Shown here piece after piece: positions 43,219-52,489 of a stretch of 64,000 nucleotides of DNA (position 1 is its first letter; every line of letters starts with the position of its first letter). The notes beneath the pieces are model-generated. The model was given only the letters and a program-made list of their open reading frames with translations. It searched no databases and was not told the DNA's origin. The DNA comes from Oceanospirillum beijerinckii DSM 7166. GTDB taxonomy: Bacteria; Pseudomonadota; Gammaproteobacteria; Pseudomonadales; Halomonadaceae. The stretch is from positions 1 through 64,000 of the forward strand of contig NZ_AULT01000022.1 of NCBI RefSeq assembly GCF_000422425.1. Direction: 5' to 3'. A program made the translations under genes and the position numbers.

Positions 43219-43647
43219 CTACTGCCGCCACTCTCTCAGCACCATATGGGTCGTGACTCTGGCCTTTTCCGGTAGCCTATCATCCAGTTCTGCCAGGATA
43301 TCGTGAATACGCTGCATGGAATCCACTTCCAGATAGACCAGAAGATCCACCTCTCCGCTTATACCGTGGCACAGCTTCACTTCTGGATACTGCATCAGAA
43401 ACGCCACTAAAGGACGGCACTTAAAGCCACCATGACTGATCTGAAAATAGGCTTTTAGCTGCTGATTACTACTGAGTTTCTGAGCAGTAAGCACCTGATA
43501 ACCCAGAATCTCTCCCTGCTCTTCCAGACGCTTAATTCGCTCTGACACAGCAGAACGGGACAGGTTCACCTGTTCGGCAATAGCAGAAACACTCTGACGA
43601 GCATTTTCCTTCAGGGCTGCAATAATTTTTTCGTCAAAATGATCCAT
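43219..43647 (-). CDS. Lrp/AsnC-family transcriptional regulator
   Basis: A 142-aa regulator. The N-terminal helix-turn-helix (DEKIIAALKENARQSVSAIA, LSRSAVSERIKRLE) is followed by the RAM ligand domain (HGISGEVDLLVYLEVDSM). Such regulators sense amino acids and often control a divergent exporter gene. The divergent YjeH-like gene starts 405 bp away, beyond a 140-bp mobile repeat, and is the likely target. Confidence 0.92.
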   Translation of the reverse strand: MDHFDEKIIAALKENARQSVSAIAEQVNLSRSAVSERIKRLEEQGEILGYQVLTAQKLSSNQQLKAYFQISHGGFKCRPLVAFLMQYPEVKLCHGISGEVDLLVYLEVDSMQRIHDILAELDDRLPEKARVTTHMVLREWRQ

Positions 43648-43777
43648 CGGTTAGCCTTGCGAGCAAAATGTTGGTGAAAACGTGAAAAAAACCCAAATCG
43701 TCGTCAGATCACGACCTTCTGATTTAAACCATCAAAGTATACTAAATGCTTGGCAAAAGCTTTTCTGCAAAGGTGTC

Positions 43778-43917
43778 ATACCATTCCCGATAAGTTTCTT
43801 GATATCAGAGTAGGTTGGATAAGCGGAGCGCCATCCGACATTTGCTCCGGTATCTGATGATTGTCGGAAGGCGCCTTACGGCTTTTCCGACCTACAACAA
43901 CTTATCGGATTTGGTAT
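43778..43917. repeat. 140-bp mobile repeat with terminal inverted repeats (copy 2)
   Basis: Same length and near-identical to 15815-15954. Ends ATACCATTCCCGATAAGT and ACTTATCGGATTTGGTAT are imperfect inverted repeats. It sits in the divergent control region of the Lrp regulator and the YjeH-like exporter. Confidence 0.87.
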
Positions 43918-44051
43918 CAGACCATCTGGCTATGCTCGAAAAGTTTTTGCGTAGCGATCAAAGATATTCGATAAAAAATCATTATTTAACAACCTATTAA
44001 CCAAAGGCACCCCTATATGCCCTTTGGTATATTTATGTCAGGAGCTTAGGG

Positions 44052-45323
44052 ATGACAAGGCTAAATCAAACGATTACCCGCTGGCAAGGAATGGGGCTAA
44101 TTGCCACCACCTTATTAGGTACAGGGGTGTTTATTCTACCTCAACTAACATTGGCCGCTGCCGGTAGTCAGGCGATGTGGGCCTGGGCAATGTTGTTAAT
44201 CGCTGTTCTGCCACTCACCTATGTCTTTGCCGAGCTAGGTCGTCATTATACCCATGCTGCAGGTCCTGCTTACTTTACCGAACGGGCTTTTGGCCCTATA
44301 GCCGGACGGGTAGCTGGCTTAACTTTTCTGTTTGCCATCCCACCAGGGATCACGGCAGCCCTGATTATGACGTTTGAGTTTCTTCGCCCTTTGATTGAGT
44401 TGTCTTCGGGTCAACGCTTACTTGTGGAGCTGGCCGCCTTTGTCGGGCTGTTCCTCCTGAATCGCAGAGGCTTACAACTCTCCGGAAAGATTCAGCTGAT
44501 CTTAACACTGACCATTGTTGCCGTTGTTCTTACAATGCTACTGGCAGCTTTTACTACACCGCACGCCTCTTTATCCACCCAGGCCGCTCAACAAATTAAT
44601 GCAACAAGCTCGACCTCAGAGGGCTTAATGGCCGCTATCGCTCTTGCAGCATGGAGTTTTCTGGGTATTGAAGCAGTTACTCACTTAGCGGGAGAATTCA
44701 AGGATGTTAAACGGGATTTTATTCCAGCCGCTTTGGGTGGAGTGACCCTGGTAGGCTTGATCTATATTGCCTGCACATGGCTATCCTCATTTGCGCCGGA
44801 ACACAGTCTGGCGATGGTAGGCGCGTTTGAGTTATTAATCGGCGATAGCGGGCGTTGGATTATCGGCCTTCTTGGTTTAGTTAGCGGCCTGGCTACCGTC
44901 AACGTTTATTTTGCCAGCACGGCTCGTCTGGCTTGGAGCTTTAGTCAGGACGGCGTTTTACCGGCTCGACTTAACCGACTGAATAAACATCAGGTGCCAT
45001 CCTCTGCTTTACTGACCTTTATTTTGATCTCAGCTACCATATTAGTCATCAGTCACTTTAGCCAGTTGGACTTTGTTGTCTTGGCTCACTGGGTTAATGG
45101 ATGCTTTGTGATGATCTATACCTTATCCATGCTGGCAGCCTGGAAACTGCTCACAAAACGACATCGGCCCGCGATTGCTATAGGGCTAGTAGCCTGTGCT
45201 CTGTTTGTGATCAGCTTAGGTGGTGCCATGGTTTATGCCATGATTCTGGCTGCTGTCATTGTTCCTCTACTGTATCTGCAACAAGGCTGGAAAAACCGTA
45301 ATCTGGTAAGCATGAGTAAGTAG
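44052..45323 (+). CDS. yjeH: APC-family amino acid exporter, YjeH-like
   Basis: A 423-aa inner-membrane protein with about twelve hydrophobic segments. The start (WQGMGLIATTLLGTGVFILP) and AAWSFLGIEAVTHLAGEFKD match YjeH, which exports methionine and branched-chain amino acids in E. coli. A divergent Lrp/AsnC regulator supports an amino-acid-responsive export role. AGGAGCTTAGGG upstream supplies the ribosome site. Ends with a strong terminator. Confidence 0.85.
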   Translation: MTRLNQTITRWQGMGLIATTLLGTGVFILPQLTLAAAGSQAMWAWAMLLIAVLPLTYVFAELGRHYTHAAGPAYFTERAFGPIAGRVAGLTFLFAIPPGITAALIMTFEFLRPLIELSSGQRLLVELAAFVGLFLLNRRGLQLSGKIQLILTLTIVAVVLTMLLAAFTTPHASLSTQAAQQINATSSTSEGLMAAIALAAWSFLGIEAVTHLAGEFKDVKRDFIPAALGGVTLVGLIYIACTWLSSFAPEHSLAMVGAFELLIGDSGRWIIGLLGLVSGLATVNVYFASTARLAWSFSQDGVLPARLNRLNKHQVPSSALLTFILISATILVISHFSQLDFVVLAHWVNGCFVMIYTLSMLAAWKLLTKRHRPAIAIGLVACALFVISLGGAMVYAMILAAVIVPLLYLQQGWKNRNLVSMSK

Positions 45324-45411
45324 GCTATTTCCGTAAGAGTGATGCGAGCATAATTCTGTATTCATTTAAGCAGATAAAGCGATAGCCCTGCAAAATAACA
45401 AAGCCAGGGTC

Positions 45412-45450
45412 GTTGAGCGCTTTGCAATTGCAAAACGCTCAACGTTTTTA
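45412..45450 (+). terminator. Terminator of the YjeH-like gene
   Basis: CGTTGAGCG (45412-45420) pairs with CGCTCAACG (45437-45445), extended by TTTTGCAATTGCAAAA-like inner pairing, followed by five T. Confidence 0.9.
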
Positions 45451-45592
45451 ATATACCACTCGCTTCTTCTTTACATCTCAACACTCTGAGTGAATTCTGG
45501 GAGCGCCTTAGCATTAAAGTGATTTACAGACATGACTGAAACATCAGGTTCAGACTGTACATCTGATGAGATGGGGTCGATTAGCCCGTAAG

Positions 45593-46585
45593 CTACAGAG
45601 AAGGTTTAGTATTAAAGTGCTGCCGATAAATACCGGGTGTTACGCCCAGGTTTTTTAGAAATACGCGTCGCAGCCGTTCCTCACGGCCAAAGCCTGTATC
45701 CCATGCTACCGCTTCCACGGACAACGGAGTACTTTCAAGTAAACTCCGGGCTTGTAATAAGCGCAATTGTTCCAGATATTTTGCAGGAGTAACGCCAGCG
45801 GTCTGAGTAAAACGACGGGCAAAGTTTCTTGGACTCATACGGCAATATTCAGCCATCTGTTCTACTGACAGAGAGCCACAGAGGTTATCCAATAACCAAT
45901 CATGTAGGTGATTAAAACGACTACCGGCCTTTTGTCGCAAGCTGACCGGTGTACTGAATTGAGACTGACTACCCGGACGGCGCATATAAAGCACAAGGCT
46001 TCTGGCTACATCCATCGCTAACTCAACACCGTAATCCTGCTCGACCAAGGCCAATGACAGATCAATACCCGCACTGACACCAGCGCTTGAATAGACACTA
46101 CCCTGCTGAATATAAATAGCCTCTGAATCCACTTTGACCTTAGGGAACATCTCGGCCAAACGCTCACTGTAGTACCAATGAGTAGTACAGGCTTTACCAT
46201 CTAACAGCCCTGTTGCGGCTAATAAGAACGCCCCCGTACAGATAGAAACCTGACATTGAGCCAAGGTCGCTTTAGTCGATAATGTCTCAATCAGCTCAGT
46301 ATTCAAAGCCAGATCAGGCGCGATAAAACTACCCATCAGCATAAAGTAATCGTTATCAGCAAACTGGACGACGGGGCTGTCAGCTTTTAACTGAACACCC
46401 GAGCTTAAGGTCACTAAGCCTGCTTCTTCAGCGGATAGCGTCACCTGATAAGCTGGAGCCTTACCTTGCAGCCGACGAATATGATTCGCCGAAGTAAACA
46501 CTTCCAAAGGCCCCATCACATCCAGGCCGACAACCTGATCATAAAGAAAGATCTCAACCTGTTTCACACTATCGACCTCGTGCAC
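45593..46585 (-). CDS. GlxA-type transcriptional regulator (DJ-1/PfpI + AraC HTH)
   Basis: About 330 aa. The N-terminal DJ-1/PfpI-like sensor domain (VGLDVMGPLEVFTSAN, CTGAFLLAATGLLDGKACTTHW) is joined to a C-terminal AraC/XylS double helix-turn-helix (LSVEQMAEYCRMSPRNFARRF, SVEAVAWDTGFGREERLRRVF). Members such as GbdR, CdhR and ArgR control amine and amino-acid catabolism; the inducer here is unknown. GTG 46585 opens the frame, but GTG 46567 with GAGG six bases upstream is an equally good start. Confidence 0.92.
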   Translation of the reverse strand: MHEVDSVKQVEIFLYDQVVGLDVMGPLEVFTSANHIRRLQGKAPAYQVTLSAEEAGLVTLSSGVQLKADSPVVQFADNDYFMLMGSFIAPDLALNTELIETLSTKATLAQCQVSICTGAFLLAATGLLDGKACTTHWYYSERLAEMFPKVKVDSEAIYIQQGSVYSSAGVSAGIDLSLALVEQDYGVELAMDVARSLVLYMRRPGSQSQFSTPVSLRQKAGSRFNHLHDWLLDNLCGSLSVEQMAEYCRMSPRNFARRFTQTAGVTPAKYLEQLRLLQARSLLESTPLSVEAVAWDTGFGREERLRRVFLKNLGVTPGIYRQHFNTKPSL

Positions 46586-46768
46586 CCTGTTGACCTGCTA
46601 TCTCTGATAGAGCCTCTGTTTGTTACCACTTGTCTGAAAATACAGCTGAAAACCTGGCTGGACACTTTTCTTGCCGCCTTGCTGAAAGCATTTCTGGAGC
46701 GCTCTTCTGGAAGCTCTTTTGGAAGCTCTTTTGGAAAACGTCTGAAAAGCTCCCAGAAACACTTAAGT

Positions 46769-47362
46769 TTAAACCTCAGCTTGATACGGAGGTGCCGGAT
46801 CATAATGCAGCACTTTACGTACTTCTCTTGCATGAGCCGGTGAATGTAACTCACCCAACAGCCACAGCGACATATCAATACCCGCAGAGACACCCTGGGA
46901 AGTTACCATATTACCGTCACGCACATAACGCATCTCAGGCATCACAGTTACACTCTCGTCCGCAGATAAAGCCTCGATTAACATCCAATGCGTGGTGGCT
47001 TTTTTACCCGCCAACAGGCCCGCTTTTTGTAGAATCAACGCCCCTGTACATACCGCGGTGGTGAACCGCACGGTATCCGCCTGCTGACGTACCCAGTCGA
47101 TGGCTTTTTCGCTATTAAGCGCCGCTTCCAGACTATTCGCTCCCGGCACCAGCAAGATATCCAGCTCTGGTGCGGTATCGAATGTAAACTGAGGTTTGAC
47201 CTCCATACCGTTGGAGCACACGATCGGCTCATCTGTTTCAGCAATAGTTACCACTCGGCCGCTTTTCAACAGATAGCAGGACAGATCAAATGCTTCGTAC
47301 GGACCAACAAAGTCCAGCGATGCCACTTCAGGATAAAGGTAAATACCATAGGTCAAATTCAT
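46769..47362 (-). CDS. DJ-1/PfpI family protein, isonitrile-hydratase-like
   Basis: A 197-aa single-domain member. VCTGALILQKAGLLAGKKATTHW contains the nucleophilic Cys of the family, with the acidic partner in LDFVGPYEAFD. It is the enzyme-type partner of the sensor domain in the adjacent GlxA-type regulator, and such pairs are common. Start ATG 47362 with AGGAG upstream is chosen over earlier in-frame codons. Reaction not known; isocyanide hydratase is one possibility. Confidence 0.85.
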   Translation of the reverse strand: MNLTYGIYLYPEVASLDFVGPYEAFDLSCYLLKSGRVVTIAETDEPIVCSNGMEVKPQFTFDTAPELDILLVPGANSLEAALNSEKAIDWVRQQADTVRFTTAVCTGALILQKAGLLAGKKATTHWMLIEALSADESVTVMPEMRYVRDGNMVTSQGVSAGIDMSLWLLGELHSPAHAREVRKVLHYDPAPPYQAEV

Positions 47363-47557
47363 GATAAGACTCCTGGTTATGATGATATTCAGCTCACACC
47401 CTTCTCGGTGTGAACCCTCTATCGCCATACTAAGAGTCCTCCAACCTGGCAGCTATGACAAGATACCAGCATTTTCTGCCAAATTTCAAAACCGACTGGA
47501 TACGACCTGATCATCTAAAGAGCACAAACACGGCTCATCCGCCAGATGCAATGAACA

Positions 47558-47743
47558 CTATTCCACCTCATGGGATTTAGAGCCTTCCGGTGCCTGCTCC
47601 CGTTCGTTAAGACCGTAGTCACGCACTACACTGGCTACTCTTAGACGATAATTAACAAACAATAGGCCAGACAGGATATGGATTCCCGGACGATACAGTT
47701 TAGCGAACAAGGATTGAGGCAGTTTTACCGTCGTTATGGTCTT
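47558..47743 (-). pseudogene. Possible 3' fragment of a membrane protein gene
   Basis: A 61-codon open stretch between stops without a start codon. It reads like protein (LPQSLFAKLYRPGIHILSG, LLFVNYRLRVASVVRDYG, NEREQAPEGSKSHEVE) and ends in a hydrophilic tail. No family recognised. It occupies the otherwise empty 468-bp gap between the DJ-1 gene and the LysR gene. It may be a gene remnant or chance. Confidence 0.25.
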
Positions 47744-47830
47744 TTATCCCGTTAGCACAACAGCCAAAGGGCTGGCCTACCAGATTACAGGCCTATCAGG
47801 TAACCCATCAGAACATATCGCCTATCTGAG

Positions 47831-48793
47831 TTATTCGACTAAAGACATTGTTGCCCGGTTAATAAAATGACGCTCAAACTGTTTAATATTCTGCTGAACG
47901 TAGTCCAGAAACGCCTGCATTGCTGGCGTAGGATGTTTGCCCTGAGGGTGAACGACACAAAAGCTGCGTCGCAATGGAAAGCCATTGACTGAGGGTGTCA
48001 TCAGTGAGCCCAACTTCAACTCGGATAAAATACTGAGTTTGGGTAAGACTGCGACGCCTAAACCGGCAATCACGGCATGTTTTACCGCATCGTTCGAACC
48101 CAGTTCCATACTGGGCAGGAGACGCAGGCGCTGCTGCTGACAGTGTTGCTCCAGCGCCAGGCGACTGCCGGAACCCGGCTCGCGGATCAGTAAACCACTA
48201 TCTAAAAAGCGCTGAGCAGAAATATCATGAGAAGCCAGCAAAGGATGCTCAGGCGGCACCACAGGAACAAACTCATTATCCAGAAAAGGTAGCGACATCA
48301 AAGGTCGATCAACAGGTACCATCCCCATGACGACCAGATCATCACTGTTATCATTCAACCGCTGCAGTGCGGTTGCCCGATTAACTACCTTAACACTGAC
48401 ACTGACCTGAGGGTGTAAATTAAGAAAGGCTCTCAACAGATAGGGCACCACGTACTGAGCCGTGTTGACCGCTACCAGCTTTAACTCACCTGCCACGGCT
48501 CCCTGCAATGCCGCCAGATCGGTTTGCAGATGCCCCAACTCCGTAAAAATAGTATGGATGCTGGATGCCAGACGCTCCCCCGCAGCGGTACAGAATAACC
48601 GTCGCCCGACGTATTCAAACAGGGGCTGCCCTATCGCTTGTTCCAGTTGGCGTACCTGACTGCTGACTGCAGGTTGGGTCAGGCCCAGCTCATCACCGGC
48701 CTTGCTATAGCTTTGCCGTTCATAAACTGCTTTAAACACCTGCAACTGCCGGAATGTCAATCGACTGGTCATCTGAGGAACAGAAAGGGGCAT
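47831..48793 (-). CDS. pycR: LysR-family regulator of pyruvate carboxylase, PycR/CbbR-like
   Basis: A 320-aa LysR protein: winged helix with LTFRQLQVFKAVYERQSYSKA and LTQPAVSSQVRQLE, then the effector domain (LKLVAVNTAQYVVPYLLRAFL, IREPGSGSRLALEQH). The sequence is of the CbbR-like branch. It is divergent from pycA, the arrangement of P. aeruginosa pycR. An inverted repeat between the genes (48980-49003) is a likely binding site. Confidence 0.85.
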   Translation of the reverse strand: MPLSVPQMTSRLTFRQLQVFKAVYERQSYSKAGDELGLTQPAVSSQVRQLEQAIGQPLFEYVGRRLFCTAAGERLASSIHTIFTELGHLQTDLAALQGAVAGELKLVAVNTAQYVVPYLLRAFLNLHPQVSVSVKVVNRATALQRLNDNSDDLVVMGMVPVDRPLMSLPFLDNEFVPVVPPEHPLLASHDISAQRFLDSGLLIREPGSGSRLALEQHCQQQRLRLLPSMELGSNDAVKHAVIAGLGVAVLPKLSILSELKLGSLMTPSVNGFPLRRSFCVVHPQGKHPTPAMQAFLDYVQQNIKQFERHFINRATMSLVE

Positions 48794-48979
48794 ATTGTCA
48801 CCTGATCAAGTATCTGAATCGTCACTGGATATGATAAATGGCCTGTGCAAAAACACCGTCAGAACAAACGGTCGGGGTAACACCCGGTAATCTGAACCAG
48901 CGCATTTTGACGCCAGAATATCCTCTCTGACAAGCAAAATCCTTATAAACTCTATGATAACCTTATCCAAAAACGACAG

Positions 48980-49003
48980 AGCTATAAGTTTTACCTTATA
49001 GCT
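48980..49003. promoter_or_regulatory. LysR-type operator candidate between pycR and pycA
   Basis: AGCTATAAG-N6-CTTATAGCT, a perfect 9-bp inverted repeat with the T/A pattern typical of LysR sites. Related half-sites CTTATAAAC and CTTATCC lie upstream at 48941-48968. It ends 92 bases before the pycA start. Confidence 0.65.
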
Positions 49004-49095
49004 AAGCCAAAAAATAACAATTTCTCCTTATCCGATCATTCTACTAGGCTAAATGGACTTTAAGGGCAAACGAGCTGAAAGCTTAGGAGAATGCC

Positions 49096-50511
49096 ATGAT
49101 CAAAAAAGTTTTAATTGCCAACCGGGGGGAGATTGCGGTTCGTATCGTGCGCGCCTGCGCCGAAATGGGTATTCGTTCCGTGGCAATTTATACCGAGCCA
49201 GACCGTTACGCATTACATGTTAAGCGTGCGGATGAGGCTTACTCTCTGGGAGACGATCCTCTGGCGGGTTATCTTGATCCCCCTCGTATTGTCAATCTGG
49301 CGCTGGAAACCGGCTGTGATGCGATTCATCCCGGCTATGGTTTTCTATCGGAAAACGCTGAATTTGCCCGTTTATGCGAACAGAAGGGAATCACCTTTAT
49401 CGGCCCTCAAGCCGACATTATTCATAAAATGGGGGATAAAACTCAGGCCCGTGATGCCATGCGCGCAGCCGGTGTCCCCATTACACCGGGTTCGGAAGGC
49501 AACCTGAGCGGCGTTGAAGAAGCCCTGACACTGGCTGATGAGATCGGTTACCCCATTATGATCAAGGCCACTTCCGGTGGCGGTGGTCGCGGGATACGCC
49601 GCTGCGACAGCCCTCAGGAGCTGAAACTGCAGTATCCCAGGGTGATCTCTGAAGCGACCAAGGCCTTTGGTTCTGCCGAAGTCTTTATGGAAAAGTGCAT
49701 CGTTAATCCGCGCCATATTGAAGTTCAGGTACTGGCAGACAGCCACGGTAATGTGGTGCATCTGTATGAAAGGGACTGTTCTATTCAGCGCCGTAACCAG
49801 AAGCTGATCGAGATCGCCCCCAGCCCCCAACTAACCCCGGAACAGCGTCAGTATATCGGCGGTCTGGCGGTTAAAGCCGCTCAGGCAGTAGGTTATGAAA
49901 ACGCTGGTACGGTGGAGCTTCTGTTCTCTGGCAATGAAGTCTACTTTATGGAGATGAATACCCGTGTTCAGGTAGAGCATACCATTACCGAGCAGATCAC
50001 TGGGGTGGATATTGTGCGCGAACAGCTGCGAATCGCCTCCGGGCTGGAGTTGAGCTATCGCCAGCAGGATATCAGCTATCGCGGTTTTGCACTGCAGTTC
50101 CGTATCAATGCGGAAGACCCTAAAAATGACTTTCTGCCCAGCTTTGGCCGTATCTCCCATTATTATGCGCCAGGCGGCCCTGGGGTTCGGGTCGATACCG
50201 CGATTTATACCGGTTATGAGATTCCTCCCTTCTACGATTCCATGTGCCTGAAATTAGTCACCTGGGCGCTGACCTGGGAGGAAGTGGTGGCTCGGGGACA
50301 GCGTGCACTGGACGATATGCGCCTGCACGGTATTAAGACCACGGCTACCTACTATCAGCAGATTTTGCAGCACCCGGATTTTCAACAGGCGAATTTTGAC
50401 ACCAGTTTTGTGCCCAGCCACCCGGAGCTGATGAACTACTCAGAAAAACGTCATCCCAGCGAGATTGCTCTGGCGGTGGCCGCGGCTATCGCAGCCCATG
50501 CGGGCTGGTAA
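49096..50511 (+). CDS. pycA: Pyruvate carboxylase subunit A (biotin carboxylase)
   Basis: Carboxylates biotin with bicarbonate and ATP. The 471-aa sequence has the biotin carboxylase N-domain (KVLIANRGEIAVRIVRAC), ATP-grasp loop KATSGGGGRGIR, CSIQRRNQKLIEIAPSP and the EMNTRVQVEHTITE motif with catalytic Glu/Arg. The ATP-grasp and C-terminal domains are complete. AGGAGAATGCC precedes the ATG. The two-subunit pyruvate carboxylase typical of pseudomonads is indicated by pycB 86 bp downstream; acetyl-CoA carboxylase AccC is the paralogous alternative. Confidence 0.93.
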   Translation: MIKKVLIANRGEIAVRIVRACAEMGIRSVAIYTEPDRYALHVKRADEAYSLGDDPLAGYLDPPRIVNLALETGCDAIHPGYGFLSENAEFARLCEQKGITFIGPQADIIHKMGDKTQARDAMRAAGVPITPGSEGNLSGVEEALTLADEIGYPIMIKATSGGGGRGIRRCDSPQELKLQYPRVISEATKAFGSAEVFMEKCIVNPRHIEVQVLADSHGNVVHLYERDCSIQRRNQKLIEIAPSPQLTPEQRQYIGGLAVKAAQAVGYENAGTVELLFSGNEVYFMEMNTRVQVEHTITEQITGVDIVREQLRIASGLELSYRQQDISYRGFALQFRINAEDPKNDFLPSFGRISHYYAPGGPGVRVDTAIYTGYEIPPFYDSMCLKLVTWALTWEEVVARGQRALDDMRLHGIKTTATYYQQILQHPDFQQANFDTSFVPSHPELMNYSEKRHPSEIALAVAAAIAAHAGW

Positions 50512-50597
50512 TCAATGACACTAGCCGCACAGACCGGCAGGTAACGGAATCAAACAGAATTCAGACAATCGCACTGGCGATTGCAGGAGAATAGATC

Positions 50598-52403
50598 ATG
50601 AGTCATGGGAAAAAAGTTGAAGTCACCGATGTCATCCTGCGGGATGCCCACCAGTCCCTAATTGCAACACGGATGCGCACAGACGATATGCTGCCTATCT
50701 GCGAAAAACTGGATCAAGTGGGCTACTGGTCCCTTGAAGTCTGGGGCGGTGCGACCTTTGACGCTTGTGTGCGTTTTCTGAAAGAAGACCCCTGGGAGCG
50801 TTTACGCCAATTGCGTGCAGCATTGCCTAACACTCGTTTACAGATGCTACTACGCGGACAGAACCTGTTAGGCTATCGCCACTATGCCGATGATGTGGTT
50901 GAGGCTTTTGTAGCAAAAGCGGCCGATAACGGTATTGATGTGTTCCGGGTGTTTGATGCCCTGAATGACGTACGCAACCTGGAAACAGCGATGGCGGCGG
51001 TCAAAAAAGCAGGTAAACATGCCCAGGGCACCATCTGCTACACCACCAGCCCGGTACATACACCAGAGTTGTTTGTAAAACAGGCCCAGGCGATGCGCGA
51101 TATGGGGGCCGACTCCATCGCCATTAAAGATATGGCGGGTTTGCTGACCCCTTATGCCACCTACGATCTGGTTGCTGCACTGAAAGCGGAACTGGATCTG
51201 CCGGTTGTGGTACACAGTCACTCTACCGCAGGTCTGGCTCCTTTATGTCAGCTGAAGGCCATTGAAGCCGGTGCAGATCGTATTGATACTGCGATCTCCT
51301 CCTTTGCCAGCGGCACCAGCCACCCGGCTACGGAAGCCCAGGTTGCGGCCCTGAAAGATTCCGATTATGACACGGGGCTTGATCTGGAACTGCTGTCAGA
51401 GATTGCCGACTACTTCCGCGAAGTACGGAAAAAATATCACCAGTTTGAAAGTGAATTTACCCGCGAGGATGTCTCGGTACAGATCAACCAGGTACCCGGT
51501 GGTATGATGTCCAACCTGGCCAACCAGCTGAAAGAGCAGAATGCACTGGATAAGATCCGCGATGTGTTCGCCGAGATTCCACGGGCACGGAAAGACCTGG
51601 GTTATCCGCCACTGGTCACACCAACCTCTCAGATTGTCGGCACCCAGGCCGTGTATAATGTTTTAGCCGGTGAGCGCTATAAAACCATCACCAACGAGGT
51701 CAAACGCTACCTGCAAGGGGGCTATGGTGCCGCACCGGCTGAAGTGGACAGCCAGCTGCAGAAAAAAGCGATTGGTAATGAGAATGTTGATGTGGGTCGC
51801 CCTGCGGATCTGCTGCAGCCGGAGCTGAATAAGCTGCGTGCTGACATTGGTGATCTGGCGCTATCGGAAGAGGATGTACTTACCTATGCCATGTTCCCGG
51901 ACCTGGGGCGCGAGTTCCTGCAACAACGCGCTGACGGCAGCCTGAAGCCTGAAGAGCTGCTACCAGTCGATAGCGGTCAGGGTAGCAAACTGGGACAAAC
52001 CAGGGCATCAGAATTTAAAATTGATGTCCACGGCGAGACCTACGAGATTGCCGTGACCGGTATTGGTGATCACGGTGCGGGCAAACGGAAAATCTATCTG
52101 TCAATGGACGGTATGCCGGAAGAGGTGATTTTCGAGCCGCTCAACGAGTTTGTCTCAGAAGGTGGTAACAGCCGTAAGCGGGCCAGTGAGCCGGGCCATA
52201 TTACTACGGCCATGCCAGGTAATGTGGTTGAGGTGCTGGTGAAAGAAGGCGATAGTGTTGAAGCCGGACAGTCGGTACTGGTCGCTGAAGCGATGAAGAT
52301 GGAAACTGAAATTCATACCAGCATTGCTGGCACTGTACAGGCTATTCATGTTACTAAGGGTGACCGTGTAACTCCGGGTGAAGTTTTAATGGAAATAGGC
52401 TAA
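50598..52403 (+). CDS. pycB: Pyruvate carboxylase subunit B (carboxyltransferase + biotin carrier)
   Basis: Transfers CO2 from carboxybiotin to pyruvate, forming oxaloacetate. The 601-aa protein starts with the carboxyltransferase TIM barrel (VTDVILRDAHQSLIATRMRT; KDMAGLLTPY with the metal-site residues; VHSHSTAGLA). A conserved PYC_OADA region follows, and the C-terminal biotinyl domain carries the biotinylated Lys567 in EAMKMETE. Called oadA in some annotations; no membrane decarboxylase subunits (oadB/oadG) are present, so the pyruvate carboxylase role is favoured. Confidence 0.93.
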   Translation: MSHGKKVEVTDVILRDAHQSLIATRMRTDDMLPICEKLDQVGYWSLEVWGGATFDACVRFLKEDPWERLRQLRAALPNTRLQMLLRGQNLLGYRHYADDVVEAFVAKAADNGIDVFRVFDALNDVRNLETAMAAVKKAGKHAQGTICYTTSPVHTPELFVKQAQAMRDMGADSIAIKDMAGLLTPYATYDLVAALKAELDLPVVVHSHSTAGLAPLCQLKAIEAGADRIDTAISSFASGTSHPATEAQVAALKDSDYDTGLDLELLSEIADYFREVRKKYHQFESEFTREDVSVQINQVPGGMMSNLANQLKEQNALDKIRDVFAEIPRARKDLGYPPLVTPTSQIVGTQAVYNVLAGERYKTITNEVKRYLQGGYGAAPAEVDSQLQKKAIGNENVDVGRPADLLQPELNKLRADIGDLALSEEDVLTYAMFPDLGREFLQQRADGSLKPEELLPVDSGQGSKLGQTRASEFKIDVHGETYEIAVTGIGDHGAGKRKIYLSMDGMPEEVIFEPLNEFVSEGGNSRKRASEPGHITTAMPGNVVEVLVKEGDSVEAGQSVLVAEAMKMETEIHTSIAGTVQAIHVTKGDRVTPGEVLMEIG

Positions 52404-52489
52404 GTACCCGTTTCTGATCGCAGCCTGTCAAAACGGTGGCGGGCTGCAATTTACCCCCCCCTTTAGCAATTTGTATTAGAGAGTAAGCA

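Noticed and set aside
46466-47064. Plus-strand frames between and across the two DJ-1-domain genes
   Set aside because: They are antisense to clear genes; the short GGAAGCTCTTTT repeats near 46700 add only simple-sequence character.
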